This document shows, in pieces, positions 1 through 8,139 of a DNA stretch of 64,000 nucleotides. Under the pieces are notes generated by a model. The model did no database searches and was not told the origin of the DNA. It saw only the letters and a program-made list of their open reading frames with translations. Position 1 is the stretch's first letter. Every line of letters starts with the position of its first letter. The stretch comes from an uncultured Bacilli bacterium (GTDB lineage: Bacteria; Bacillota_I; Bacilli_A; RF39; UBA660), in the NCBI GenBank assembly GCA_934162445.1, contig CAKPIT010000003.1, positions 124,001 to 188,000 of the forward strand, in the 5' to 3' direction. The position numbers and the translations under genes were made by a program.

Positions 1-256
1 TCAATCAGCAAAGAAATATAAAGAGTATGAATTTATCTATGAAAAGAATAATAAAACTTATCATGGTAAAATCGATTTATTACTTGTTTTTGATACTTTT
101 AATATTATCATTGACTACAAATTAAAAAACACAAATAGTCAAGGTTATATTAATCAGTTAACAGGTTATAAAGAAGTAATTGAAACTAAAACCAAGAAAC
201 CATGTCAGTGTTATTTGTATTCCATTATTGATAATAAATTTGTCAAGATCTGTTGA
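1..256 (+). CDS. AddA-like helicase-nuclease, C-terminal fragment (cut by window edge)
   Basis: The open frame enters from the left edge (codons start at base 2) and ends at a TGA. The visible 84 residues hold the core of a PD-(D/E)xK nuclease domain: GKIDLLL near residue 22, then IIDYKLK, then a Q..GYK helix like the QLxxY motif at the end of AddA/RecB nuclease domains. AddA is the helicase-nuclease subunit of the AddAB double-strand break repair complex. The upstream body is outside the window, so a different RecB-family nuclease cannot be excluded. The TGA stop supports the standard bacterial code. Confidence 0.6.
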   Translation, partial: QSAKKYKEYEFIYEKNNKTYHGKIDLLLVFDTFNIIIDYKLKNTNSQGYINQLTGYKEVIETKTKKPCQCYLYSIIDNKFVKIC

Positions 257-271
257 TATAATTAACTAATA

Positions 272-301
272 TTTGACAAATTTGTCAAAATGTAGTATAA
301 T
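272..301 (+). promoter_or_regulatory. Consensus promoter with an overlapping 18-bp palindromic operator
   Basis: TTGACA (273-278), a 17-base spacer and TATAAT (296-301) form a perfect sigma-A promoter. The sequence TTTGACAAATTTGTCAAA at 272-289 is a perfect palindrome covering the -35 box and half the spacer, so a bound dimeric repressor would block RNA polymerase. A matching half-site (AAATTTGTCAA) lies about 40 bases upstream, inside the end of the preceding gene. It serves the gene starting at 350. Confidence 0.8.
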
Positions 302-349
302 ACAACCAACTTCAAAATATGGGGGTAAAAATAAAAAGGGGGGAGTCAT

Positions 350-769
350 ATGGAGAAGTCTTATATATTTGAGTATTTGGATGAGAATGATTTTAGAAAA
401 AGAGAACGTTCAGTTAGAAAGTATAATATGTTAGCCTACAAGAAATTAACCTTTGATTATTATCCTGAATTACGTAAAGGTCATTTCTTAGGTGAAATAG
501 TTGGTAACGATAAAGCTTTAAAAACTGTTAACTATGAACTAAAATTACCAACTGATGAATTATTCGCTAAAGTTCATGGTGAAATTAGAATTCACTATAC
601 AGTATACTTAGACAAAAATGTTATTCTTTTAACTAACATTACACCAGAAGGAATCTTAAACGAAGGTCATCGTGCCGAGTTATCAACCTATAAAGGTGTC
701 ATGATTTCTAAATCAAATCCCGAAAAAGATATGTTTAAAATTAATTTATTAAATATGCTAAATAAATAA
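350..769 (+). CDS. Hypothetical protein behind a palindromic operator
   Basis: A 139-residue protein I do not recognise. It has no signal peptide or membrane segment. The N-terminal 50 residues are rich in charged and aromatic residues (EKSYIFEYLDENDF), and the middle alternates hydrophobic and polar residues (IRIHYTVYLDKNVILLTNI), suggesting beta structure. The ATG at 350 follows a strong GGGGGGAG Shine-Dalgarno. It stands alone: its own promoter and operator lie at 272-301 and a terminator follows directly. The operator suggests it is tightly controlled; the function is unknown. Confidence 0.75.
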   Translation: MEKSYIFEYLDENDFRKRERSVRKYNMLAYKKLTFDYYPELRKGHFLGEIVGNDKALKTVNYELKLPTDELFAKVHGEIRIHYTVYLDKNVILLTNITPEGILNEGHRAELSTYKGVMISKSNPEKDMFKINLLNMLNK

Positions 770-790
770 TCGCCAAAGTGATTATTTTTT
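765..790 (+). terminator. Rho-independent terminator after the 350-769 gene
   Basis: A 7-bp stem, AATAATC (765-771) with GATTATT (780-786), is followed by a run of six T. It overlaps the stop codon. Confidence 0.7.
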
Positions 791-801
791 AGTTAAAACT
801 A

Positions 802-830
802 TTGCACAACCTAAAATTTTATGTTAATAT
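802..830 (+). promoter_or_regulatory. Promoter of the tRNA-Ile/tRNA-Leu pair
   Basis: TTGCAC (802-807), 17 bases, then TAATAT (825-830) with an extended TG at 822-823, ending 18 bases before the first tRNA. Confidence 0.65.
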
Positions 831-848
831 TAAATAGCAATAGTTACT

Positions 849-925
849 GGACCCTTAGCTCAGTTGGTTAGAGCATCCGGCTCATAACCGGACGGTCGAT
901 GGTTCGAGTCCATCAGGGTCCACCA
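849..925 (+). tRNA. tRNA-Ile(CAU), lysidine type
   Basis: A complete cloverleaf with encoded CCA; acceptor GGACCCT pairs with AGGGTCC. The anticodon CAT is at 883-885 in loop CTCATAA. The body, including GGACC at the start, the D arm and CTCATAACC, closely resembles Bacillus tRNA-Ile2 rather than elongator or initiator tRNA-Met. In that tRNA, C34 is converted to lysidine by TilS so that it reads AUA. The elongator tRNA-Met is the separate gene at 57007. Confidence 0.85.
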
Positions 926-932
926 TACAAAT

Positions 933-1016
933 GCGGGTATGGCGGAATTGGCAGACGCGCTAGACTTAGGATCTAGTGTCATAGACGTGCAGGTTCAACT
1001 CCTGTTACCCGCACCA
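933..1016 (+). tRNA. tRNA-Leu(UAG)
   Basis: A class II tRNA with a long variable arm and encoded CCA. The acceptor GCGGGTA pairs with TACCCGC, and the anticodon TAG is at 967-969 in loop CTTAGGA between perfect CTAGA/TCTAG stems. It lies 7 bases after tRNA-Ile and is presumably co-transcribed with it. Confidence 0.92.
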
Positions 1017-1029
1017 CTAAAAATTATAT

Positions 1030-1052
1030 ACGAACTTAAATAGTTCGTTTTT
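1030..1052 (+). terminator. Terminator after the tRNA pair
   Basis: ACGAACT (1030-1036) pairs with AGTTCGT (1042-1048) over a 5-base loop, followed by a T run. Confidence 0.75.
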
Positions 1053-1075
1053 TATTACGTTTAAAGGAGGTACTT

Positions 1076-1537
1076 ATGACAAAAGTATTTAGTGAAGATG
1101 CTTACTGTTTAGGTTTATTATATTCATATATTTATGCTGGTAAAAAAACTGTTTCTAAAGAAAGACTTGAAAAGTTTCATCAAACGATTGAAATCAATTT
1201 AGAAAACATGAATAGCAATATTAATGATATGTATGCCACATTATGGCGTGATAATGAACCCAGTATATATTATGTAACAACAGGAAATGCTGGAAAAATA
1301 TACTACAATTTATATCCAAATTTCAATATAAATCACGCTAGACAGAAATATATTGTTGGTCTATCAAAAGATACTATTGTTGCTTCTAAAAAAGAAAATG
1401 CCTTAAATTCTCTTGATTTAACCAAAGAAAATGGAAAAATTGTTAAAAAGCGAAAAAACAAGTTAGAAAAACCATCATATATAAGAAAAGACCAGCCAGT
1501 TAAAAAACTAGTAAAAACAAGATTTAATAAATTTTAA
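1076..1537 (+). CDS. Hypothetical protein, basic C-terminal tail
   Basis: 153 residues, not recognised. The start at 1076 has a strong AAAGGAGG Shine-Dalgarno. No membrane segment is visible. The first 110 residues look globular (YCLGLLYSYIYAGKKTVSKERL). The last 40 are strongly basic (KKRKNKLEKPSYIRK, KKLVKTRFNKF), which would suit nucleic-acid or ribosome binding, but that is inference. A weak terminator-like AAAATC/GATTTTT hairpin follows at about 1544-1560. Confidence 0.7.
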   Translation: MTKVFSEDAYCLGLLYSYIYAGKKTVSKERLEKFHQTIEINLENMNSNINDMYATLWRDNEPSIYYVTTGNAGKIYYNLYPNFNINHARQKYIVGLSKDTIVASKKENALNSLDLTKENGKIVKKRKNKLEKPSYIRKDQPVKKLVKTRFNKF

Positions 1538-1579
1538 TTATAACAAAATCCTTAGATTTTTAAAAAGAACAATAATATT

Positions 1580-1608
1580 TTACATATTATGAATAAATAT
1601 GATATAAT
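1580..1608 (+). promoter_or_regulatory. Promoter of the pyrophosphatase gene
   Basis: TTACAT (1580-1585), 17 bases, TATAAT (1603-1608), ending 23 bases before the ATG. Confidence 0.6.
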
Positions 1609-1631
1609 TTACAAGGAAAAGAGGTATTATT

Positions 1632-3254
1632 ATGAATAAAATATATGTATTTGGTCATCGTAAACCTGACACTGATTCAGTAGCTGCTGCTCTTAGTTAT
1701 GCTAATTTAAAAAAATCATTAGGTTTTAATGTTGAACCACGCGTTTTAAGTGCTATTAATAAAGAAACAACTTATGCTCTTGACTATTTTAAAGTTAAAG
1801 CTCCTAAATATTTAAATGATGTTAAATTACAATTAAGAGACGTAAATTATCACAAAGGTTATTTTTTAAACGAGAAAAAATCAATTTTTGATAGCTACTT
1901 ATATATGTTAAACGAAGGGTTAACTGGTGTTCCTATCGTTGATGATAAAAATATTTTTAAAGGAATTGTTACTATTAAAGATTTAGCCAAATCATTCATC
2001 AGTACTAATATTGATTACTTAGATACTAATTTTGATAATTTATTACATGTTTTAAAAGCTAAAATTATTAACAAATCTGATGATGAAATTAAGGGTAACA
2101 TTTTAGCTGCCTCATATCGCAGTACAACTTTTATAAATAATGTTAAGCTTACTAACAACGATATCGTAATTGTTGGTGATCGTCATAGTGTTATTGAATA
2201 TGCCATTAAATCAAATGTAAAACTATTAATTATTTCTGGGGAACATAATCTTAAAGAAGAACATGTTAAATTAGCTAAAGAAAACAAAGTAAATGTCATC
2301 AGTAGTAGTTTTGATACATTCCATATTTCCAAATTAGTATGTATGGCTAATTATATTAGAACAATGGAACGTGGTACCAAAGATGCTGTTTATTTTGATG
2401 AAAACGATTATGTTGATGATATTTTAGATACCAATAAAAAATTAAGACACACCAATTATCCCGTTGTAAACAGTAAAACCTTTAAATGTTTAGGTCTTCT
2501 TAGAATTACCGATTTAGATAGTAAAAATCCTAAACAAGTAATTTTAGTTGATCATAATGAGAAAAAACAAAGTGCTGAAGGACTTGATGAAGCAGAAATT
2601 ATTGAAATTGTTGATCATCATAATTTAAGTAGTATTACAACTGTTAGTCCTATTAATTTTAGAAATATGGCTGTTGGTTCAAGTTGTACGATTATCTATA
2701 AATTATATAAAGAAAAAGATATTGAAATTCCTAAAGAAATTGCCGGCATGATGTTATCAGGAATTTTATCTGATACTCTTATTTTAAAATCACCAACGAC
2801 AACTTCTCTTGATAAAGAAGCCGTTGCCGCTTTAAGTAAAATTGCCGAAGTAGATTATGAAAAATATGGCTTAGATTTATTAAAGGCTGGTACTTCTTTA
2901 GATGGTATGAGTAATGAAGATGTTTTATATAATGACTTTAAAATTTATACCGTTGATGATAAAACTTTTGGAATTGGTCAATTTTTCACAACTAACTTTG
3001 ATGTTATTGAGAAAAATATGGATAGTTACTTAGATACCCTTGATAGGGAAGCGGAAGCTAATAATTATAATTTAGTAGCTCTTTATATTACCGATATAAT
3101 TACTCAAGGTTCATACGTTTTATATAACCGTCGTGCCAAAGACTTTATGGAACTTGTCTATGATAAAGAAATACCTGAAGGTTATTACTTAGAAGGTTGT
3201 GTTTCTAGAAAGAAAAATGTAGTGCCAATTATTATGTCTAGTTTTGATAAATAA
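1632..3254 (+). CDS. ppaC: Manganese-dependent inorganic pyrophosphatase with CBS/DRTGG insert
   Basis: A family II (DHH) pyrophosphatase, which hydrolyses pyrophosphate to phosphate and pulls biosynthetic reactions forward. Visible signatures are GHRKPDTDS at residues 8-16, VDHNE near 307, VDHHN near 329, and a C-terminal DHHA2-type domain (about 400-530, ending CVSRKKNVVP). At 540 residues it is much longer than the roughly 310-residue simple enzyme. The extra part (about 70-300) resembles a CBS-DRTGG-CBS regulatory insert (GVPIVDDKNIFKGIVTIKDL, then VGDRHSV), which in this family binds adenine nucleotides. It is monocistronic, with a promoter before and a terminator after. Confidence 0.88.
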   Translation: MNKIYVFGHRKPDTDSVAAALSYANLKKSLGFNVEPRVLSAINKETTYALDYFKVKAPKYLNDVKLQLRDVNYHKGYFLNEKKSIFDSYLYMLNEGLTGVPIVDDKNIFKGIVTIKDLAKSFISTNIDYLDTNFDNLLHVLKAKIINKSDDEIKGNILAASYRSTTFINNVKLTNNDIVIVGDRHSVIEYAIKSNVKLLIISGEHNLKEEHVKLAKENKVNVISSSFDTFHISKLVCMANYIRTMERGTKDAVYFDENDYVDDILDTNKKLRHTNYPVVNSKTFKCLGLLRITDLDSKNPKQVILVDHNEKKQSAEGLDEAEIIEIVDHHNLSSITTVSPINFRNMAVGSSCTIIYKLYKEKDIEIPKEIAGMMLSGILSDTLILKSPTTTSLDKEAVAALSKIAEVDYEKYGLDLLKAGTSLDGMSNEDVLYNDFKIYTVDDKTFGIGQFFTTNFDVIEKNMDSYLDTLDREAEANNYNLVALYITDIITQGSYVLYNRRAKDFMELVYDKEIPEGYYLEGCVSRKKNVVPIIMSSFDK

Positions 3255-3279
3255 GAAAGAATTTAGGATTCTTTCTTTT
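3253..3279 (+). terminator. Terminator after ppaC
   Basis: AAGAAAGAAT (3253-3262) and ATTCTTTCTT form a 10-bp stem over a TTAGG loop, followed by T residues. Confidence 0.8.
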
Positions 3280-3295
3280 ATTTATGCTATTTATT

Positions 3296-3304
3296 TGCTA
3301 TAAT
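3296..3304 (+). promoter_or_regulatory. Extended -10 promoter of the envelope operon
   Basis: TGC followed by TATAAT (3299-3304) is an extended -10 element. No good -35 box is visible 17 bases upstream. It sits 24 bases before uppP and after the ppaC terminator, so it probably drives the operon to 9734. Confidence 0.5.
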
Positions 3305-3327
3305 TTAAGAAGAAAAGAGGTTAAATT

Positions 3328-4143
3328 ATGATGAATATTATAAATACAATTATTTTAGGAATAGTCCAAGGTATTGCTGAATTTTTACCAATTTCATCAA
3401 GCGCCCATTTAATTATTTTTAGAGATTTGTTTAAAATTGGGGCTACGATGAGTAGTAAAGCATCCCTTTGTTTTGATCTTGCTCTTCATTTTGGAACTCT
3501 ATTAGCTATTGGTATTTTCTTTTTTAAAGATTTTATTAATATGATTAAAACAGGTCTTACTAAAGGTCCCAAAGATCGGGAAGGAAAGCTTTTTTATCAA
3601 ATTATTTTAGCTACTATTCCTGCTGCTATTATTGGTGTTTTATTTGAAGATGTTATCACTTCATACGTGCGTAACAATTACTTATTAATTGCTTTTGCCT
3701 TGATTGCTATGGGGATTATTATTTATTTAGTAGATAAGACTAGTAAAAGTACTAAAACAATTAAAGATATAACTTATAAAGATGCCTTTTTAATCGGCTG
3801 TTCTCAAATTTTTGCTTTAATACCGGGCTTCAGTCGTAGTGGTACTACCATTGCTAGTTCTAGATATTTAAAAATAGAGCGTGAGAGTGCTGCTAAATTT
3901 TCTTTCTATTTATCTGCTCCTGTTGTTCTTGGTGCTTGCGTTTTACAATTTCTAAAAAAAGGTACCATTGCTCTAATTATGGCTAATGCCCTAACTTTCT
4001 TCATAGGCGTTTTTATCTCTTTCATAACTGGCTTGCTTTGTATTAAATTTTTACTTAAATATCTTAAAAATCATGACTTTAAGCTATTTATGATTTATCG
4101 TATTATTTTAGCCATCATTGTTATTTTAACACTTATCTTTTAG
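3328..4143 (+). CDS. uppP: Undecaprenyl-diphosphatase
   Basis: Integral membrane phosphatase (BacA/UppP family) that recycles undecaprenyl pyrophosphate to the monophosphate lipid carrier used for peptidoglycan. Family motifs are intact: GIVQGIAEFLPISSSAHLII near residue 11 and PGFSRSGTTI near 165. The 271 residues are almost all hydrophobic helices, the usual length. Start 3328 has AGAGG 7 bases upstream; the second ATG, 3 bases later, is equally possible. First gene of an operon with envelope genes downstream; members of this family can confer bacitracin tolerance. Confidence 0.95.
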   Translation: MMNIINTIILGIVQGIAEFLPISSSAHLIIFRDLFKIGATMSSKASLCFDLALHFGTLLAIGIFFFKDFINMIKTGLTKGPKDREGKLFYQIILATIPAAIIGVLFEDVITSYVRNNYLLIAFALIAMGIIIYLVDKTSKSTKTIKDITYKDAFLIGCSQIFALIPGFSRSGTTIASSRYLKIERESAAKFSFYLSAPVVLGACVLQFLKKGTIALIMANALTFFIGVFISFITGLLCIKFLLKYLKNHDFKLFMIYRIILAIIVILTLIF

Positions 4144-4152
4144 GAGGAAATT

Positions 4153-4905
4153 ATGAATCAATCTCTTGCTTTATTTATTACATTTTTGCTTGGTTTCTTT
4201 ATTTTAATTGGCGTAATTATTGCTTTTTTTGTTACTAAAAAAAATAAATTTTTAGACTATATCTTTGCCTTTGCCACATCACTTCTTGCTACTTTAATTA
4301 TCTTAGATATCATGCCTCACATCATGAGTCATTTAGCTATTTCTAGAATGTATATCTTTATAATTTTTAGTATGTTAGGGATTTTGTTATTTAAACTACT
4401 AGATAAATTTATTCCTGAACATGAAAATACCAAAATGACTAAAACGGAATTAAAACAGAATTATTCACATATTGGTGTTCTAACCACTTTAGCAATTATT
4501 CTTCATAATATCATTGAAGGTATGGCTATTTATATCACGTCCCTAAATGATATTAAAATGGGTCTTTTAATGAGTATTGGAGTAGGGCTTCATAATATTC
4601 CACTTGGTATTATCATTACCACAACCCTTGATATGGGTAATGAAAAAGCTTCTAAATATTTTTGGTGTTTAGGAAGTTTATTCATCTCAAGCTTTATTGG
4701 TGGTTTAATTCCATTTCTTTTAAAAATTACCGTTGTAAGTGATACTTTAGTAGGTATCTTACTTTCCCTAACTTTAGGTATGCTTTTATATATCTTAATC
4801 TTTGAATTATTGCCTAAAGTCATTAAAACTAAACACAAAAAAATTACTATATTAGGGCTTCTTAGTGGAGTAGTTACTCTTCTTTTAGCATCTTTTATTG
4901 GATAG
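4153..4905 (+). CDS. ZIP-family divalent metal transporter
   Basis: 250 residues with about eight hydrophobic segments. ZIP-family metal-site motifs are visible: HNIIEGMAIYI near residue 117 and GLHNIPLGIII near 145 (H-N-x-x-E-G and H-N-x-P-x-G). The family moves zinc, iron or manganese into the cytosol; the substrate cannot be told from sequence. The loop between helices 3 and 4 carries HENTK rather than a long His-rich stretch. It starts 9 bases after uppP with an AGGAGG site, so the two are translated from one message. Confidence 0.85.
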   Translation: MNQSLALFITFLLGFFILIGVIIAFFVTKKNKFLDYIFAFATSLLATLIILDIMPHIMSHLAISRMYIFIIFSMLGILLFKLLDKFIPEHENTKMTKTELKQNYSHIGVLTTLAIILHNIIEGMAIYITSLNDIKMGLLMSIGVGLHNIPLGIIITTTLDMGNEKASKYFWCLGSLFISSFIGGLIPFLLKITVVSDTLVGILLSLTLGMLLYILIFELLPKVIKTKHKKITILGLLSGVVTLLLASFIG

Positions 4906-4915
4906 GAGAACAAAT

Positions 4916-5671
4916 ATGCTTGATAGACTATGTTATTTATTTACCTTATTTATATTTTATTCCATTCTTGGTTATCTTGTGGAAGTTACCTGTTGTTCCA
5001 TTGAAAATAAAAAGTTAATTTTAAACCGAGGCTTTTGTCTAGGACCATATCTTCCGATCTATGGTGTTGCATCCATCATCATGGCGTCGTTTATGGAAGA
5101 ATATAAATCAAATTTATTTACAGTCTTTGTCTTAAGTGCTGTAATTTGTAGTGGCGTTGAATATTTAACTAGCTACATCTTAGAAAAAATCTTTAAAGCT
5201 AGATGGTGGGATTATACTGATAAAAGATTTAATATTGAAGGTAGAATTTGTCTTCAAAACTCCTTTCTTTTTGGTCTTGGTGGCGTAGGGCTTATTTATA
5301 TCATTCATCCCGTGATGGTTAACTTTTTAAATTCTTTTAACCCCTTAGCAATCAGAATTATGGGTTTGAGTCTTGCTACCATCTTCTTCACTGATGTTGT
5401 TATTACGTTAATGACCTTATATAAAGTAAAGGTTTCAACCGTCAAATTTAAAAACCTAGATGCCACTACCGAGGTTAGAGCCCTTGTAAAAGGGGAGTTA
5501 GCCAAACTTAACATAAAATCCAACTTCTTTGTTAAAAGAATGTTAAATGCTTTCCCTAAAATTAGTCTTTATGACTCTAATAATCCGCTTAGTAAAGTTA
5601 AACTAATAAATTTAAAAAAAGATTTAATAAATAAATATCGAAAGGATGATAATAATGAAAATAAAAACTGA
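4916..5671 (+). CDS. CmpB-like multi-pass membrane protein (putative ABC-transporter type IV)
   Basis: About 251 residues with four or five membrane segments in the first 170, then a soluble basic tail. The pattern FYSILGYLVEVTCCSI, NRGFCLGPYLPIYG, then ARWWDYT and GRICLQNS matches a Firmicute family annotated as putative ABC transporter permease (CmpB-like), whose role is not established. I chose ATG 4916 because AGGAG lies 7 bases upstream; a TTG at 4898 lies inside the previous gene. Its end overlaps the next gene by 17 bases. Confidence 0.75.
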   Translation: MLDRLCYLFTLFIFYSILGYLVEVTCCSIENKKLILNRGFCLGPYLPIYGVASIIMASFMEEYKSNLFTVFVLSAVICSGVEYLTSYILEKIFKARWWDYTDKRFNIEGRICLQNSFLFGLGGVGLIYIIHPVMVNFLNSFNPLAIRIMGLSLATIFFTDVVITLMTLYKVKVSTVKFKNLDATTEVRALVKGELAKLNIKSNFFVKRMLNAFPKISLYDSNNPLSKVKLINLKKDLINKYRKDDNNENKN

Positions 5672-7028
5672 TCTTAATAAATATATATTTAGAGGCTATG
5701 ATATAAGAGGTGTTTATAATATCGATATTGATATTGACACAGCCTACACCATTGGTCTTGCCTTTGGATCTAAATTATACCTTATGAATAAAGATAAATG
5801 TGTAGTTGGTCATGATAATAGAATTTCTTCACCCGATTTACATCAAGCTCTTTTACAAGGATTACTTGATTCCGGTGTTAATATCATTGATATCGGTCTT
5901 ACGACCACTCCTATGTATTATTTTGCTTGCCTAGATTTAAAAATAGATAGTGGTATTATGATTACCGCCTCTCACAACCCTAAAGATGAAAATGGCTTTA
6001 AAATTGCCTTTGAAAACTATATGAATGCTAAAGGTCAAGAAATAACTGACTTCTATAATTTTATCACTGAAGGTAATTTTCATTATGCCAAAGGAACTAT
6101 TACTAAAAAAGATGTTAAGAAAGATTATTTTAATCTTTTATTAAAAGGTATTGAGCTAGGACCAAGAAAAGTAAACGTTGTTCTTGATCCCGGTAATGGG
6201 ACTACCGCTATTTTACTAGATGATTTATTTAAAAAATTAGATGTTACCTATAAAATTATCAATGGTGAAAGTGATGGAACTTTCCCAAATCATCATCCCG
6301 ATCCCCAAGTTGAAAGCAATCTTTCAGACTTAAAGAAAGCCGTTTTATCCTTAAAAGCTGATTGTGGTCTTGCCTTTGATGGTGATGGTGATAGAGTAGG
6401 GATTGTCTCTAATTTAGGAAACTTTATCCCTATTGATTATTACATGATTATCATCATTAGAGACATTATCAATAAAGTAGATAACAAAACATTCTTATAT
6501 GATGTTAAATGTAGTAAATCACTTGAAGATGAAATCAAAAAACTAGGAGGAACTCCTTATTGCTATCGCACTGGTAACTCTTATACAAAGGCCAAAGTGC
6601 AAGAACTAGATTTAGCCTTCGGTGGTGAATTATCTGGTCACTTATACTTTAGAGATCACTTTCTAGGCTTTGATAGTGGTATTTATGCCGGATTACGATT
6701 AATCGAAATTTTATCTAAAACCGATAAAACCGTCGAAGAACTATTAGATGGTATTAATCGTTATTATTCAACCCCAGAGACAAAAGTCTCTTCCAAAGAT
6801 GAAAAGAAAAACAGTGTTATTGAAAAAATCAAAGAATACTGTCTTGCTAAAGGCTATGATGTTAATGATATTGATGGGGTCAGAGTAACCTTCAAAGATG
6901 GTTGGGCTAGCGTTAGAGCCTCAAATACCGGACCTAATATCACTACAAGATATGAAGCAGTAAGCGAAGTAAGATTAAAGGAAATAAGTGATGAATTTAA
7001 CAGTTTAATCGCCAAATATAATGATTAA
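5655..7028 (+). CDS. Phosphomannomutase/phosphoglucomutase (alpha-D-phosphohexomutase)
   Basis: Interconverts hexose-1- and hexose-6-phosphates for glycan precursors. All four family sites are readable: the phosphoserine loop TASHNPKDENG near residue 103, metal-binding DGDGDRVG near 242, sugar-binding GGELSGH near 325, and the phosphate-binding loop RASNTGPNITTRYE near 419. The 457 residues match the bifunctional PMM/PGM type. ATG 5655 is preferred over 5646 because AAAGG is then 9 bases upstream. Glucose versus mannose preference cannot be decided; GlmM is less likely because its serine loop differs. Confidence 0.88.
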   Translation: MKIKTDLNKYIFRGYDIRGVYNIDIDIDTAYTIGLAFGSKLYLMNKDKCVVGHDNRISSPDLHQALLQGLLDSGVNIIDIGLTTTPMYYFACLDLKIDSGIMITASHNPKDENGFKIAFENYMNAKGQEITDFYNFITEGNFHYAKGTITKKDVKKDYFNLLLKGIELGPRKVNVVLDPGNGTTAILLDDLFKKLDVTYKIINGESDGTFPNHHPDPQVESNLSDLKKAVLSLKADCGLAFDGDGDRVGIVSNLGNFIPIDYYMIIIIRDIINKVDNKTFLYDVKCSKSLEDEIKKLGGTPYCYRTGNSYTKAKVQELDLAFGGELSGHLYFRDHFLGFDSGIYAGLRLIEILSKTDKTVEELLDGINRYYSTPETKVSSKDEKKNSVIEKIKEYCLAKGYDVNDIDGVRVTFKDGWASVRASNTGPNITTRYEAVSEVRLKEISDEFNSLIAKYND

Positions 7029-7055
7029 ACATAAAATATAATGGAGGATGAATCT

Positions 7056-8138
7056 ATGAAAGTAGTAATAACAGCGGGAGGGACTGGTGGTCATATTTTT
7101 CCAGCCCTAGCCGTTATTGATAAAATTAAGAAAAAAGAACCAAACACAGAGTTTCTTTATATTGGTACTAATGACAGAATGGAAAAAGATATTATCCCTA
7201 GTTATCAAATTCCTTATTTAGGCGTTGATATGATGGGACTTAATCGTCATAATCCCTTTAAAAACATCAAAGTTTTAAATACCTACATCAAAGCTTGTCA
7301 TAAAGTAAAAAAAGCTTTACTAGATTTTAAACCTGATGTTGTCATTGGGTTTGGTGGTTATATCACTGCTCCTGTTATCTATACCGCTTCCAAATTAAAT
7401 ATCAAAACAATAATTCACGAACAAAATGGTATTCCCGGTGTTTCTAATAAATTTTTATCACGTTATGCTGATTTAGTGTTAGTCTCATTTAAAGAAAGCA
7501 TCAAATATTTTTCTAAAGCAAATGTTATTTATACCGGAAATCCAAGAGGAGAACAAATAAAAGAAGTAAAAAAAATAAAAAAAGAAACCCTAGGCTTCAA
7601 AAGCAACCAACCATTAATAATAATTGTTATGGGTTCCCTTGGTTCTATGACTATGACTAATAAATTAAAAGAGATAATCCCTTCATTTAAAAATAAATCT
7701 TATCAAGTACTTTTAATAACTGGTAAAAACTATTATGAAGAATATCATGATATTAAAATACCTAATAACGTTAAACTTTTACCATTTTATAAAGATTTAA
7801 TTGCCATTATGAAAGATGCAACCTTAATGGTAACAAGAAGTGGAGCATCCACCATCGCTGAATTAACCAGTGTTTTATTACCATCAATTATGGTTCCAAG
7901 TCCATATGTTACTAACAATCATCAATACGTTAATGCCAAAGCCTTAACCGATGATAATGGTGCCGTTATGCTTTTAGAAAAAGACTTTAGCAAAGAAACC
8001 TTAATTCCATTAATCGATAGTTTAATTAATGATGAAGTTAAATTAAAAGAAATGAAAAACGCCTTAATGGCTCGTAAAGTTGACAATAGTGCTACTAAAA
8101 TATATGAAGAAATTAAAAAAATAGTAAGGGATGAATAA
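7056..8138 (+). CDS. murG: UDP-GlcNAc:lipid I GlcNAc transferase
   Basis: The membrane-associated GT28 glycosyltransferase that turns lipid I into lipid II, the last cytoplasmic step of peptidoglycan synthesis. The N-terminal GGTGGH (residues 8-13), then EQNGIPG, VTRSGAST(I)AELT and the HQYVNA stretch are typical. 360 residues is the normal length. The start at 7056 has GGAGG 8 bases upstream. It overlaps nothing but is separated from murB by one base, indicating translational coupling. Confidence 0.95.
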   Translation: MKVVITAGGTGGHIFPALAVIDKIKKKEPNTEFLYIGTNDRMEKDIIPSYQIPYLGVDMMGLNRHNPFKNIKVLNTYIKACHKVKKALLDFKPDVVIGFGGYITAPVIYTASKLNIKTIIHEQNGIPGVSNKFLSRYADLVLVSFKESIKYFSKANVIYTGNPRGEQIKEVKKIKKETLGFKSNQPLIIIVMGSLGSMTMTNKLKEIIPSFKNKSYQVLLITGKNYYEEYHDIKIPNNVKLLPFYKDLIAIMKDATLMVTRSGASTIAELTSVLLPSIMVPSPYVTNNHQYVNAKALTDDNGAVMLLEKDFSKETLIPLIDSLINDEVKLKEMKNALMARKVDNSATKIYEEIKKIVRDE

Positions 8139-8139
8139 A

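Noticed and set aside
849..925. Reading the CAU tRNA as methionine
   Set aside because: The body matches the lysidine-type tRNA-Ile2 of Bacillus, and a better elongator tRNA-Met is at 57007.
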